Below are positions 25,085 to 37,206 of a stretch of DNA of 64,000 nt, in pieces. How positions within the stretch are numbered: the stretch's first letter is position 1; each line of letters begins with the position of its first letter. Under the pieces are notes generated by a model. It saw nothing but the letters and a program-made list of their open reading frames with translations, searched no databases and was not told the origin of the DNA. The DNA lies in NCBI GenBank assembly GCA_037013685.1, contig CM072884.1:2604001-2668000 (forward strand), in the 5' to 3' direction. The stretch is from Acridotheres tristis (lineage: Eukaryota > Chordata > Aves > Passeriformes > Sturnidae). The position numbers were made by a program, and so were the translations under genes.

Positions 25085-26626
25085 TCTTAAGGCACTGCAG
25101 GTATTGTTTCAGACACTGGGATGTTGGAACACTTCCCAGTAATATCTAAAAATATTGAATTGCAAGGACTGTGGTGTTGCCTTTGAAAGAAACAAGTGGA
25201 AATGAGTTTGACTGTTGCCAAAGATTTAAGTGACATTTGATCAGGTGTGGATTCTTGTACTCCAGGCAGCTTTTGTCTAGATGTTTCAAATAAGTAATCT
25301 TAAACAAACAAACAAAAAAACCCCAAATAAACAAAAAAAAATCTAATTGAACAAAAAGAAAAATTGAATTGAAGAGTAAATGCAGAGACCCCCTTGTACA
25401 CAGACTTGTATTTAAGTTCAATTTAATTTTATTTCACACGTTATATTCTTTTATTTTCAGTGTTAATTTTTCTTTAAATAGTTTGTCTGAAAATACTAAA
25501 TATATAAGGATGTTGGTTGCTGCCAGGTGGGACAGTTTCACAGTTACTTGAGACAAATATAGTATTTTTGTACTGCATATATTAAGAATAAATAAGGTGT
25601 CACTGAGGTTTATGTTCTACATGTTTAGTAAAAGCTGCATAATGCAAATAGGGAAGTCTCTAAGAAATGGTAAATAAATAGGATATTATTATTTTTATAT
25701 ACCAGGGCATGTTTTGGTTGAAGCTTAACTTGAATGGCTTTCAGTGTGCTATTAAATTGCTGGTTACGTGGGCTGTTTAATAACTTAATTCAGTTAATTC
25801 ATTGAATAGTGAGCAATTGGTGAATAACTTTTGTGTTCAGTCAGTTCTCCACAGTAAAATGAGGGTGCAAGAGAGGAAATGAAGCACTGACAGCAGGTGG
25901 GTGGATATCATTCCCTGAATTCAACATTGACTCCTGCATAGAAAGGGATGTTCCTGTCTAACTCTCAAAGAATTAAAATGTTCCCATTCAGTTCTAATCA
26001 GTTTTGACAAGTGTCTGTAAACCTTTTTTTCTTCCACAAAAGTATGGAGGAGAGAATTTTTAAACAACTGACAACCAATCTTTTGAATCTGAAAAGAGCT
26101 ATTAAGTGGGTGTATTTGTTGTGTGTGAATGTGTGATTTATACCTAAAATAGGAACCCACACACACAGGCTTGAGTAAGATGGAAGGACTTTTCAAAGCA
26201 TTTTGTGGGGATTTCTTGTTTAGCAAGAAATTCATTTACCACTCTGCATTTCTTCCAGCTGCCTGTAGTAAGTGATTTGGAAGAAAGGGTTGTTAGGTTT
26301 GATTTAGAGCAAAGCCAGGTACTGAAGTAAATTCACTTTATAACAGTTATTTCTGTTAGCTTTGAGAAGACATCTGCAATAACATATCTCCATGCCCACC
26401 TAGATCTGTTAGAACCTGCTTCAAAACTCTCAAGCAAAATCCCAGACTCTGATTCCCTTTTGTATTCTTCCTTCCCAGCCACGCAAAAGGGACAATTAAG
26501 TGCAAGAGGGAAAATGAGGTACAAGAGGGAGCAGGTGGTGCAGGATCTGGCAGCAAATTAGCCATAAACTCGTGGAGAACAATGTAGGTAGGAGCAATTA
26601 ATGCCATATATTGAAGAACAGTATCC
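25085..26626. other. Non-coding DNA with A-rich simple sequence
   Basis: A-rich AAAC-type simple sequence occupies 25301-25371. An octamer motif ATGCAAAT lies at 25642-25649. Sequence around 25740-25830 is rich in TTAAT and AATTC words. No gene is supported. Confidence 0.6.
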
Positions 26627-26664
26627 TTCTCACTATGAATAAGAATTCTCACCATGAATAAGAA
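26627..26664. repeat. 19-bp tandem duplication
   Basis: ttctcactatgaataagaa at 26627-26645 is followed directly by a copy with one change (T to C) at 26646-26664. Confidence 0.9.
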
Positions 26665-26800
26665 AAGAAGGATGATGGGCAGATGTTTGTAATGCCATGA
26701 AAAAATACACCTGGTTTGCAATTTAAATTGTCTTGTGATAAAGGCTAAAGCCATCTAAATTCTAGCTTAAGGAAAGCATTAACTTTTCCTCCTATGAAAG

Positions 26801-26832
26801 TATATTAATATATAATAATATATATAATATAT
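26801..26832. repeat. AT-only simple tract
   Basis: Thirty-two consecutive A/T bases in TATA and AATA words. This is simple sequence, with no promoter context around it to suggest a TATA box. Confidence 0.85.
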
Positions 26833-29319
26833 CCCTTGTTAGAGGTCTTGAGGACTGGCTCTGGATTAGATTATCAATTCAAGGCTGTATCATTTCCATT
26901 ATCTCCTTTTTCCCTTTTTCTACTCTTTGAGCTCTGCAACTACATAATGATAAAATAAGGGGTCCTACTATTTATTTCACTAATTTTTGTGTCCATCATA
27001 ATGGTTATAGCAGTTGTTAAATCAGAGATGGAAACAGGGAGGCTTAAGAGCATAATTGTCTCTGTTACATCACTTAAGTAAGAACCAGTTTTGCTGTCTG
27101 TTTATCATGGGAGCAGAGAGATAAAGTTTTTATTCACATACAGGATTGGTGGAATCCTTTTTTATCAGTGCTGTGTCCTCACCAGAGCTCCTCAGTTTTC
27201 TGAAGCAGGGCTGGAAGCAAAGGACACACTTCGAAAGGAGTCCCCTTACAGCACTAAAAAAATTACCCTGGTGATGAACAAACAGAGGTGAAATGAATAT
27301 TTTTTGGAGTATTTAGACCATATTTTGGATGTCCCTGAGAGAACACTGGAAAGAGAGCAGCTCCTAATTCAATTGTGAGTTTATGGACTGTGAGCAGAAA
27401 CTGCTGCATGGGATGGTGTGCTCTGTGTTCCAGAGGGGTGGGAGTACTCAGGGATCATTTGCAGTCCTTGAGGCTCTTAAAAATCAGTGGAAGCTGAAGA
27501 CCCTCTGTAAGGGGGTTTCACCCAAGAGGGAGTGAGAGGGGAGTGAGGTCATTCAGAGTCATGGGGCTCCCCAACAGGCCACGAGACAAAATTCCCAATT
27601 ATTACAGAGACACGAGTGCGCGTTTGCCCTGAGTGTTTATGTGGAAATCCTTTGCCTTGGATCAAATGTTTCTCTTGGAGCCTCTCGTCCCCCAGAGGCA
27701 GCCTCCAAGAAATAAGGTTGGAAGGATTACATCCATTTGGCCTGCCAAAGCTGCTGGAGTCAGATGCTTGGATTTGTCACTCCCCTCTCTTATATAAAGT
27801 CTGGGCTGGGTTTGCTGGCCAGACTGGGGAGGTTGGTTGTGCTGGGCTCCCTTTCCTGCCCTGTCTGTTCTGGGGGAGATCTGGTGCTCAGGGCTGTAAA
27901 ATGCTCCGGGTAAGCACAGCAGGCTCCAGGGGCTGTGCACACAATGAGTTGGAACCCCAGAGGCAGCTGGAAGGAAAATGGATAATGTCTCCAGCTTCCC
28001 ACAGGGGGGAAGATGCTGAAGCTTAATGACGGAATACGCAATAACTTTGTAGACCAAACCCAACAGGGAAAAAGATGAAATTAATAATTTCAAACTTTGG
28101 TGGGAACTAGAGTGGCCCAGCAGAGTTTTATTTTGGTTTTTGTTGTTGTTGTTGTTTTTGGTTTTTATGTTTTTTCACTACCTCATGTAATATAATACAA
28201 TAAGATTTTCCACCAAAGGCAGAGCACCAGTTTCATCCAAACAATAGCCCAGGTGTTACTAAAAAAAAAGAAGCAACAACATAATAATCCAGGAAAACTT
28301 GAAATTACTAAATGTGAATCAAAACGGATTTTTTATCCATTTTGTATATTGTATGTTTTTAGCTCTTACATCAGATTGTCTTGTGGTATTTTCCACCCTT
28401 TTCAAAGATCTTGCTGTGCTTAACCTGCCTCAAGGAAGGTGTTTTTCTAAATAAAAGGACTTTGTAAAGTATAGAACTCAGTTACAGTTTTGTTTGTTCT
28501 TCAAGAGAAATATAATCATTTAGCCCAGTCTTTTTGAAAAACAACTGATATAAGCTTCCATAGGTGACCCAACTAACCCCAGCACTGGCCAGACAGGTAT
28601 TTCAAAATCATAAATGATATTTAAACACTAGATTATTGATATCCTGGAAAAATGTTGATACTTATTTACTTGCCTTTCTCTGAATCTTTTGGACTGCATC
28701 TGAGCATGAAAACTGAAATTGTAGTATTTTCAAAAAGCCTTATTCTAATCTTTGCCCACCAGAAAGGGGGGCTTTTAAATACGTTGGACATGGAAGGATT
28801 GTTAGCCAAGCTGATGGGTGACAAAACAGCTGCCAGGACTCGTCTAATTAAAAGGCACTTTAGTAGCTCTGCTCACATCTCTGGGATTAAGCATGACTGA
28901 GGTTGGCTTTGGAACACACACAGTGGGGAGTCACACAGGACCTCCCAGAGCTGAGTGCAGTGACAGCATGGCACAGGGCAGGGATAAATCCCTCCTGTTT
29001 ATGTCTGACCATTAAACCTGAGCCTGGGGTTATGTGCAGCATGAGATTTACCTCATTTCCCCTTCTGACAGGATATAGTTGTGGAGATTTGCACGGCTGT
29101 TTGTTAAGCTTTAGCTAATGTGGGTGATTGGTGGGGTCAGCTGAGACACTCACCTGAATGTCACTGTCCGTGTGGCTTCTGTCCTTCCTCTGCTCAAGAG
29201 AGCAGCCCCTGACAATTTAGGGAGTGAGGGATGCAGCAGGAGCCAAGGCCATGGCAGTGATTTGTGCAGCTCAACATCTACTTCCACCCCTTCCCTCTCT
29301 CATCTGCTGTAATAACAAC
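26833..29319. other. Non-coding DNA
   Basis: No gene is supported. The part at 27600-28020 has raised GC and overlapping open frames on both strands (136 codons plus, 143 codons minus). These read as mirror artefacts of low stop density and show no domain. A (TTG)n stretch with T runs lies at 28127-28174. Confidence 0.6.
28127..28174. repeat. T/G-rich simple repeat with (TGT)n core
   Basis: TTTTGG and TTGTTG words, with about five TGT units at 28141-28156. Low-complexity sequence. Confidence 0.8.
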
Positions 29320-29400
29320 TTAGTGCTACCAATGTGGGGCATTAGCTTCGATTATCGAATTAATTATCAAACTAATGCAATTCAGCTAAAGTGGGAACTG
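29320..29400. promoter_or_regulatory. Candidate regulatory element, homeodomain-site cluster
   Basis: This stretch holds ATTAGC, the small inverted word TTCGA-TTA-TCGAA (29347-29359), TAATTA (29361-29366) and CTAATGCAATTCAG within about 50 bp. It also keeps two CpGs in otherwise CpG-poor DNA. The texture is like vertebrate conserved enhancers. No function is demonstrated, and alignment to other birds and to mammals would settle it. Confidence 0.25.
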
Positions 29401-30501
29401 AGGCTTAGCCCTGTAAAATTCCAAGCTCACTGCCAGCTGCCTGGCAAATCAGGCCAGCAGGTCCATCCCAGCCTGGTGCTAATTTTGCACATGTGCAGGA
29501 AGGTGCTGGTGGACAGGAACTGCACAGCTCTGCCCAGAACCACCCAGGGAGGCTGAGACAGTGGAGCCTCAGCACTGTGATAGCTCTGTGTGCTGCTGGC
29601 TCTGTGCATCACATCATTATACCCAGGAGAAGGCAACTTTAATTTTCATATTGAATAGTAATGCTCTAAGCTCAACATATTGCTTTGAATCAAAGCAGCC
29701 CAAACTTGAAAGCATTTATAAAGTGGAAACAGGTGTAGTCAGCTGTTTAAATACTTTGCAAGTTGTTTGACACATTACCACAGTAGTTTGATTCACATTT
29801 GAAAGTTAGGCATTTGCATAAGCAGAGTGAGATCATAAATCATTTTGGACAGCGTATTATTATTGTGTTAGTTCCTGGGGATTGATGGAAACAAGTAGCT
29901 GGAACAAAGCAATGCAAGCCTGTTCTGAACGTATATATACATGGTTATGATTAGCATTAAAGCAAAGAAAGTAATAGAAAATAATTTTTCATAAATAATA
30001 AAAATCAGATGAGGGTTTTTTTTTGTTTAGCTGCATTATTTTTCCGTCTCCTTTTAATGAGCTTGGAGTTGTTGAGTGGAAGTGGCTCAAATGACTGTTT
30101 AAATAAAATGTCAATTGAGCATCTAAATTCCTTGTAGAAGGGAGCTCCGGCATTGTATTTGCAGGATTGAATTCCAGATGCTTCAGAGCACTCCAGACCA
30201 TGTGCTATCTGCTGTTCCTTGTCTTCTGAGTAATTGTTGCATGCCACGACCCATGATCTTTGTTTCCCTACAAGTTTGTACTGCTCCACATTTTATGACA
30301 TGCTGCAAAATGGATGAAAATATTAATCTTCTAAAAAGAAGTTAATTTAATAGGGGAAGAAGGGAGAGAGCCAGGCGTTATGTTACACTTGTTTGATGAA
30401 TGTTCTGTATTTCATCTTCATGCACTGGAGCCTAGAGAGAGTAACTTGTCTCTTTGCATAAACATATGGTGGCTTTGTTTTGAGGCAGATTTGTGACAGC
30501 A
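29401..30501. other. Non-coding DNA
   Basis: No gene is supported. A minus-strand octamer (ATTTGCAT) lies at 29812-29819, followed by A+T-rich sequence with ATTATTATT and TATATATAC words at 29855-29940. Confidence 0.6.
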
Positions 30502-30517
30502 GTGAGTGAGTGAGTGA
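30502..30517. repeat. (GTGA)4 microsatellite
   Basis: Four perfect GTGA units. Short, of no evident function. Confidence 0.85.
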
Positions 30518-33500
30518 CTTCCCAGGCTCTGACAGTTGTCATATTCCTGGGTAGCAGAGCTGCCAAAGAGCATGAATATTAACACAGCAATTCAAATTCC
30601 CTGTAACACCAGAGCACTGGAATCACAAAGTGCTTCTCCTAAGAAGTTCAGTGTTGCTGCATTTGTTTGCTCAGGGGGGTTCTGTTCGTTTGTTTAGGGC
30701 TTTTTGCTTGTTGTTTTTACAGTTTTTAGAAGTCTTTATTTTGGAGCCAACATATACAATAGAAAGTGATTGCCTTTGATCCAAAGCAGTCAAAGATACT
30801 GGATTTCAGCAACTGCAGTCTCTTTCTGGGGAATAGATGTGTTTGTGCTGTTTAATGATGGGAAGTGACTGGTGTATTTCTTCAATAGACAATAAATATG
30901 GGATGCTGTGAAATGGAAAGCAAAAGGAACATCTTCTCTGTCTTCCCCTTGACAAAGGCCATCAGACAGATCCATCTTGCTTCCTGAAAGTAGGAAAGAA
31001 AGGGAAAATAATGAAGAAAACAGTAATGAACAATAAATTCATACTAAAGATTTTATGGAGAAGGCAGAGTGTAGATAAGGGGCTAAAAAGATCATGGTGT
31101 GGTGTGCTGATAGAAAGTTATTCAAATACATTAAAGGAAAACCAGAATGTTTTATTATTAAGCAATTTGTGTTTTGTAGCCAATAAAACTATCGGGCAAT
31201 TGAGGTCATATCTAAAAAAAGCCAACTCCCCTATTTCTTGAAAACCATTGAAAATTTTCAAAGGAAAACACCATCAGGACCAAAACAGCTTTATTATACT
31301 GAAAAGGAGGAGAGGAAAGGGCACACAGATAAAAATTTATCTTTATCTGCTCAGCTGAGTTCCCTGCTTGGCATTGACAGTGCCAAGTGCCACCAGCCAA
31401 AGACACAGCAGCTCAAACTTGATTATTGCTCTCGAACTTCCTACTTAGATTTCAAAATAGAGGATTTCCCAGGAAAGTGCTGAGTAAAACAAAGAACAGC
31501 TAACTCTTACATGTGTTAACTGCTTATAAGCGTTATTTGCTGTAATTTTGATGCTGTCTACCCCAAATCCAATTTTTTTTCCACAGGACTTGACAATTGG
31601 ATGTGAGGGGCAAAATTCTCTGCTTCTAATCTCCATGTATCAAATCTTATTTAAATGCAAATAGTAACCTTAAATTTTTTCTCCCAATATAGTTTTGCAA
31701 CCCAAGAACGCCAAAAGGCCTCACTGAAGTGATTTTTTCTATCAGTCTGACATTTGTAGAACCAGATCCAAATCAACTGTGTAATAAATAATAAACTGAG
31801 GATTATTGTGTAATATAAATATCATTGAACATATAAATTAGCAAGCTGGTAGAGAAGCCAAATGTGATAGCAAAAGATGGCAAAAAGCTCTGTTGTCATA
31901 TTTCAGATTATTTTGCTCCCAATGTGATGAGGTTATTATAACCCAATGCTGACAACGAAGCTGTCCAAGGAAAGCACAAAAAGATCATGTTTTGTGTTAT
32001 ATAAATATGTGGATGCTGAGTCAAAAGTAGAAGGAGCAGTCAGTGACAAAGTTTTAATTTCTGGATGTACTTCCACAAACTCTTCAAGTCCTTGATGTAT
32101 TTAGAAAGCGGCCAACTATTAATACCTAATTTTATAGGGAGAAAGTGCCCTGTGGAAAACAAAACAAAAATATAATTCTTGTTTTTGATACAGCAAACCA
32201 CTTAAGCACGTGTTCCATCTCATAATCTGGTTAGCAAAGCATTGAGGCATTTATTTCAGTGTTCCCTATAGTACTACTTAAAAATTAATTCAACAAGCTG
32301 TTGAGCAATCTTGCTTCATCCAGTAAAACACTCAAGCATGAGCAAAGTAAAGTTCTGTTACAGATTTTTATTGTCCCAGTCATTTTTCCTAGCCCATTTT
32401 TATGCATAAATTTGCTCTTTGCTTGGCATCAGAGGATGGATTTGCTTTTGTATTAATTGCAAACTTTATCCTGAAATATGGAGTAAAATGATCACAAAGA
32501 AACATGTGAATGAAGAATAGCAGCAGAAGTGATGAAGTTTTTATTTCAGGTAAAATGTGGACTGACATTCATAACTGATATCAGCTCTGAAGTTCATAGC
32601 TTCCCTCTTAATACAACCATGTAAAGAGTATTGTTTTCTAGTTTCTTGAGTTTTTACTTTTTCAATAGTCCATATTTTTGATATATTGTCCATTTTTCCG
32701 ATGAGGATTTGGGGTTGCATACAGGGAGATACAGTAAATTATGGGAGTAGAGTGCTTTGGATATCACCGGATACTTCCAAATTTTACTGTCACTAAACAA
32801 GAGTAACAGTGCTGAATGGAAATCCACTTCATCTTATCAGGGATGTTTTAGAGGCCAAAAACATAAATAGGATCAAAAAAGGATTAGGCAAACCCACAAA
32901 GGAGTAATGAACTATTAAATACAGTGGTTCACCAGGTCATTGAGCAGAATTCCTAATCTGCTCTTCAAGGACGAGATAAGGAATGCTGCACTTGCTTTGA
33001 TTCTTCAATATTTCCCTTAAATATTCACTGATGATCATCATGACAGGAAAGATGAGTTTCTGTGTTGGATTTCTTCTCATGATCCTCTCTGATGTACTCA
33101 CAGGAAAACCTGGCAGATCTCACCAATGGAAAGCAATTTTTCTTTCCACTTGTGATTGTGGAGAAATAGTTTGCCAGAGCTAAGAGGACAGAGAAGTCAC
33201 CTTGAAGAATCTAGAGGAAACATTGAAACATTCTCTAGAGCATGTTCTGTTCCCGTTCTTCTCATCCAAAAATTTGTGCTTAAACTTTTGCATCTACTGC
33301 TTTTGAGTTTCTCAGCCTGTTCCCCAAACTGAATGGTTGCTCTAACAGAGTTATACATCCACAGGTGATATCTGAAAGGGGCAATGTGCATGTCAGTCTA
33401 TTATTTTTTTCTGCAGGAAACTGTCCTGTACTTACTTAGGCAAATATGTTGCTAATTTTAATTAATGATTTCCAAACAATTAAACAAAATAGAGATCCAG

Positions 33501-34954
33501 GAATGAATATGAAAGTCTGGTTCAGATGTTCCTTACTCTTAGCCAAAGACCAAATGTGTTTGTGGTCTTGGGGCCACAGATAAGTACTAAGATGTATTAT
33601 TGATGCTTGTGAATTTCACATTAGAAAATAATTTCCAGTTTTCTTTCTAAACAAAGGAGAATGAAAGAGTTTTTCTGCAGCCACAGCCAGAAAATACAGT
33701 CCTTAACCTCTTATTTTGACTATTGAAAAATATAATCTTTTTTCTCCTAAAAATCTATTTCTTAGTGAAAAATAGAAATAGATGCAGCTGAAACCTTACA
33801 GTTTTTCATTTACAATATGGATACTGGGAGTCTGTGATTTGATTCAAGTTGCATGTGTTGACTGACCCTTACCCAGACAGTAATTACAATCACCAAGCAG
33901 TAACTCCCTGGCAATTATTTCCCATGCTGCGTGAGCTGAGTTGTGTCATCTCAGACAGAATATCCACAAAATTCCTAGTGAAGGTTCTGCTTTCCACAGC
34001 AGCCATCAGGCAGGCCATGGGCACGGGGAGCAGCACTGATTTGAGAGGATGTTGGCACTCTGCTCTGGGAGTTTAAACACTCAGGGAGCTGGTGGGGAAA
34101 ATAGCACTTTAAACATCTCAGATTTGATTGACCCTCTACAAAGGGCTGTCTTGCTATCACAAAAGTTATCCACAGTGCTTTGAGGGCCAGAGGAGGAGAA
34201 GGCAGGTCTCTCTAAAGCAATGCTCATAATCATCTCTAGTTTGTGGGAAGAGTTTTCACTGTTCCTTTGAGAAGTTCAATTATGTGAAGATTACAGAAGT
34301 AGCTGTTGGATTTATTCTCAAGTGTCTTTGGTAATAATTCAAGAAGGAATGAGTGAAAAAATAATTTGAAGGCTGACATTAATCTTTGAATTTGTAGAAG
34401 AGCAATTGTTAGAAAATTCCCTACTGGTTTGTTTTCCCAGTTCAATTCAGAATAGTTTTGAACAGGAGGTTATTCAGCAGAGTTAGTACTTCTTTTCTGT
34501 ACAGCTGGCATAAAATATTGCTGTCAAGAGTCAATTTGGGTTGGTAAATATTTTTCTCCTGGAGTCTTCCAGTATGTTTTTAAAACAGACAGAGCAGGCT
34601 GAAAAACTGAATCTTGGAAACAGAACAATTCCATGAAGTTTGATTAACATTACTTGGTTGATGGATCAAAACCAGAATCTGAAATCAAACTTTTTTTTTC
34701 CTTTAATACAGTGAAGCTAAGAGTTAAGTCTGTTTATAATGGTTTTTGACTTTAAAATGAGAATGTTGTATTCCATCTGTGTTTGCTGAAAGCCTTATGA
34801 AAGAAACTCAGTTTACAACAAGTTTATTCAGATCAAGACCATCAAGTTCCATCTGTATGGCCTGATCTCATCAGAATTATCCTATTTTAGGTTTCTGTCT
34901 ATGTGACAATAGCATTCAGATCTAGTGCTCATGAGCCTTACCCAAAACCAAACT
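30518..34954. other. Non-coding A+T-rich DNA
   Basis: No gene is supported across 4.4 kb. A CTTGGCA/TGCCAAG inverted pair sits at about 31367-31387, and an octamer lies at 31655-31662. The open frame at 31238-31483 (81 codons) is protein-like in composition but has no recognisable domain and no splice context. Confidence 0.6.
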
Positions 34955-35120
34955 ATATCCTTAGGCAATCTCGGATCGTGAGCATTAAATCTTTCCTAAC
35001 TGCAAATTATATTTCCCCCATTAATTTCTAGAATTTCCCAAGTTATCAATTACACAAAGCCAAACGTTCAATGTTTTAAAAGCCCAGTAGATTCGGATTT
35101 TAATTTCTCTTAGCTCTTCA
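34955..35120. promoter_or_regulatory. Candidate CpG-retaining non-coding element
   Basis: About five CpGs lie in some 165 A+T-rich bases (in CTCGGATCGTGAG, AAACGTTC, ATTCGGATT and ATCGTTG), while flanking DNA has almost none. ATTAATTTC, TTATCAATTACA and TTTTAAAAG words accompany them. CpG retention in such sequence can mark purifying selection or lack of germline methylation. This is suggestive only. Confidence 0.2.
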
Positions 35121-37162
35121 TCGTTGTTCAGAGACAGTGCATGTGATTTACAGATGCTTAAAAATCCCAGGAAACACTCAGGATACTGGGAATCACTCTT
35201 CCACAATGTGCATGCAAGGCAAGGTGAGCACAAGGCTGAGACAAATGTGTGCTTTACTCTGACCAAGACAAGCAGCAACAGCTCAGGACAATACAAGAAG
35301 TGTGTTTTTCTCTGGTTTTCCAGATTAGGTGAGTCTGTGTGTACGAGTTGGGACAAAGAGGTTCCTTTAGTTCAGCTGCTTTTAATGTTATGCAGTTGCC
35401 ATACCGTGGTGTGCAGCAATGGGGAAAACCAGATTTCTATTTCCAATTACAAACTACGAGGCAAAAGGGCAGGCACACACAAAGCCTGGCCAGGACACAC
35501 GGCAGAATATCACGTGCCTTGCTCTCAAACCCTTGTTCTGAACAAGGGCTCCCATCAGAACCAAGATCTCTTTGAAGACTTGGAAAATTTCCTGTTAGGT
35601 CTGATGAAAAACAGAGCTTTGCATGAGTTATTTTCACAAGCAGAGCACAGGGCACAAGTCAGGTTATTGGCATGCTGAGACAATTGGGATTGGATTTGGG
35701 GTGTCCTCAAGTGTGTGGGGAGGGCTCAGGCTGAGTATGCTGATGCCACTGTCCTGTCCCCAAGGAGTTTTTGGCTTTTCCCTCTGGAGGGTAAGTGAAT
35801 GGGAGAATAATAAATCTCAATACATTTGTTACTTGTCATTTGAGCAGGAAAATTTAAGCAGAAAGGCAGAGTTACTGCTACCTTTGTCTTGGCAAAGATT
35901 TTGAGCTCTCCTTGGTTCATACACAGGGTGCAAATACCTGGGGTGCCCTTTTTGTACCTTCAGCCTTTGGATCAGGACTTTTTTAGCATTGGGAAGGTGT
36001 TCTTGGCACATTAAAGGAGCCACAAGATCACTGCTTTGTACCTGTGTGGCTAAATGGAAACAAAGGCTGCATGCTGTCTTTCAGGATGCTGTGCCTTAAC
36101 ATTTTTCCATTTTTTTCTGGTAACTGGTTTTAATCGTTCCCCCTTTGGGATGCACTGTGTGCTTAGCACAAGTGGTTTCTATTAGAAGGCATTTTACCAG
36201 GAGTGCCCACACAGGTGCTTTTTAATAACATATAAGGGATCTTAGCAGAAAACCCTGCAGACCTTCAAACTTGCCAGAGCATTATGGCAACAAATACTGG
36301 AAATCTTAATAAAGGTTTTGTCACATTAAGGAAAAAGAAGGGATTTATTCTGGAGTCTTGAGGAAAGTTCAGATGTCCATTTCCATGGTTTTACTGAGTG
36401 TAGAGGGGTCAGGTTTGCTTTTTACCTAGTGCTTGCAACCACTTATATACAAGTAACCAGCAATATTTGCACAATCCTTTCTCTATGCATTTATAAATAT
36501 TATTCTCATTGTGAAATTCCACCAAATAGCCTCTGATCTCCTCATGCTAAGTAACATTTTACTTGACAAATAGTCCTGCTGAACTGTGAGGGAAAAAGTT
36601 GATTGAATACCAAGGTTTTGGAATCTGACCATAAATAAATGGTGACTTCTTTTTCTATTGCTTCCAATTTCTTATCTCTGAAGTTTCCTGGGGTAGATTC
36701 AAGATGTCCAGAATTAAGATCATTGCTCCTCAGTGTAAATTAAAAGCAAAATTAATTATGTCTGAATTTATTTCCCACAACTTTAATGCTTTCAAGATGG
36801 TTTGCTCCACCTCACCCTGAGCTTCACCAAAGTCAGTGGAATCAGGCCAGTGGTAAATATTGTCTGAGACTCCAAGAGGGAAACTTCCTGCACAGAAGAT
36901 GACTGCTGCAGTTTTTAATTTAAGCTGCAGTTTTTCAAGACAGAGAGATATTTAGAGAGGCACATCTGGGAATATTTTATAAACTGTAGTATTCTCCCAA
37001 TGAAAATGTAAAGCTTGTCTTATGTTATATCCAAAATTTCATCTTAATTAGGGTTTGCATTCCCTACATTCTGCTATATTTTATGTTTGTTTTGACATCA
37101 GAGACATGCCATTAATTAACTGCCAGAAAAAGTAGAGGTGGTGGAGAAAGAGAGTGACATAA
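35121..37162. other. Non-coding DNA holding the longest open frame
   Basis: A 184-codon open frame runs from 35124 to 35678 on the plus strand. It shows no signal peptide, membrane segment, repeat or family motif, and is overlapped by several other open frames. I regard it as chance. GCTGCAGTTTTT occurs twice about 20 bp apart near 36905-36937. Confidence 0.55.
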
Positions 37163-37206
37163 AATATGTACATATGAAAATATGTATATGTATGTGTGTG
37201 CATGTG
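37163..37206. repeat. Degenerate TA/TG alternating tract
   Basis: Alternating purine-pyrimidine words (ATATGTACATATG, then TATGTATATGTATGTGTGTG). It resembles a decayed dinucleotide microsatellite. Confidence 0.75.

Noticed and set aside
26801..26832. TATA box
   Set aside because: It is a 32-base A/T-only simple tract with no promoter context or downstream gene.
27500..27550. G-quadruplex candidate
   Set aside because: Only three usable G runs lie within range, so a stable four-tract quadruplex is not supported.
27616..28093. Overlapping open frames of 136 (plus) and 143 (minus) codons
   Set aside because: Mirror openness on both strands comes from locally higher GC. Neither product shows a domain or splice context.
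35124..35678. Longest open frame, 184 codons on the plus strand
   Set aside because: About this length is expected by chance in 64 kb read in six frames. There is no domain, signal peptide, codon bias or promoter, and several other frames overlap it.
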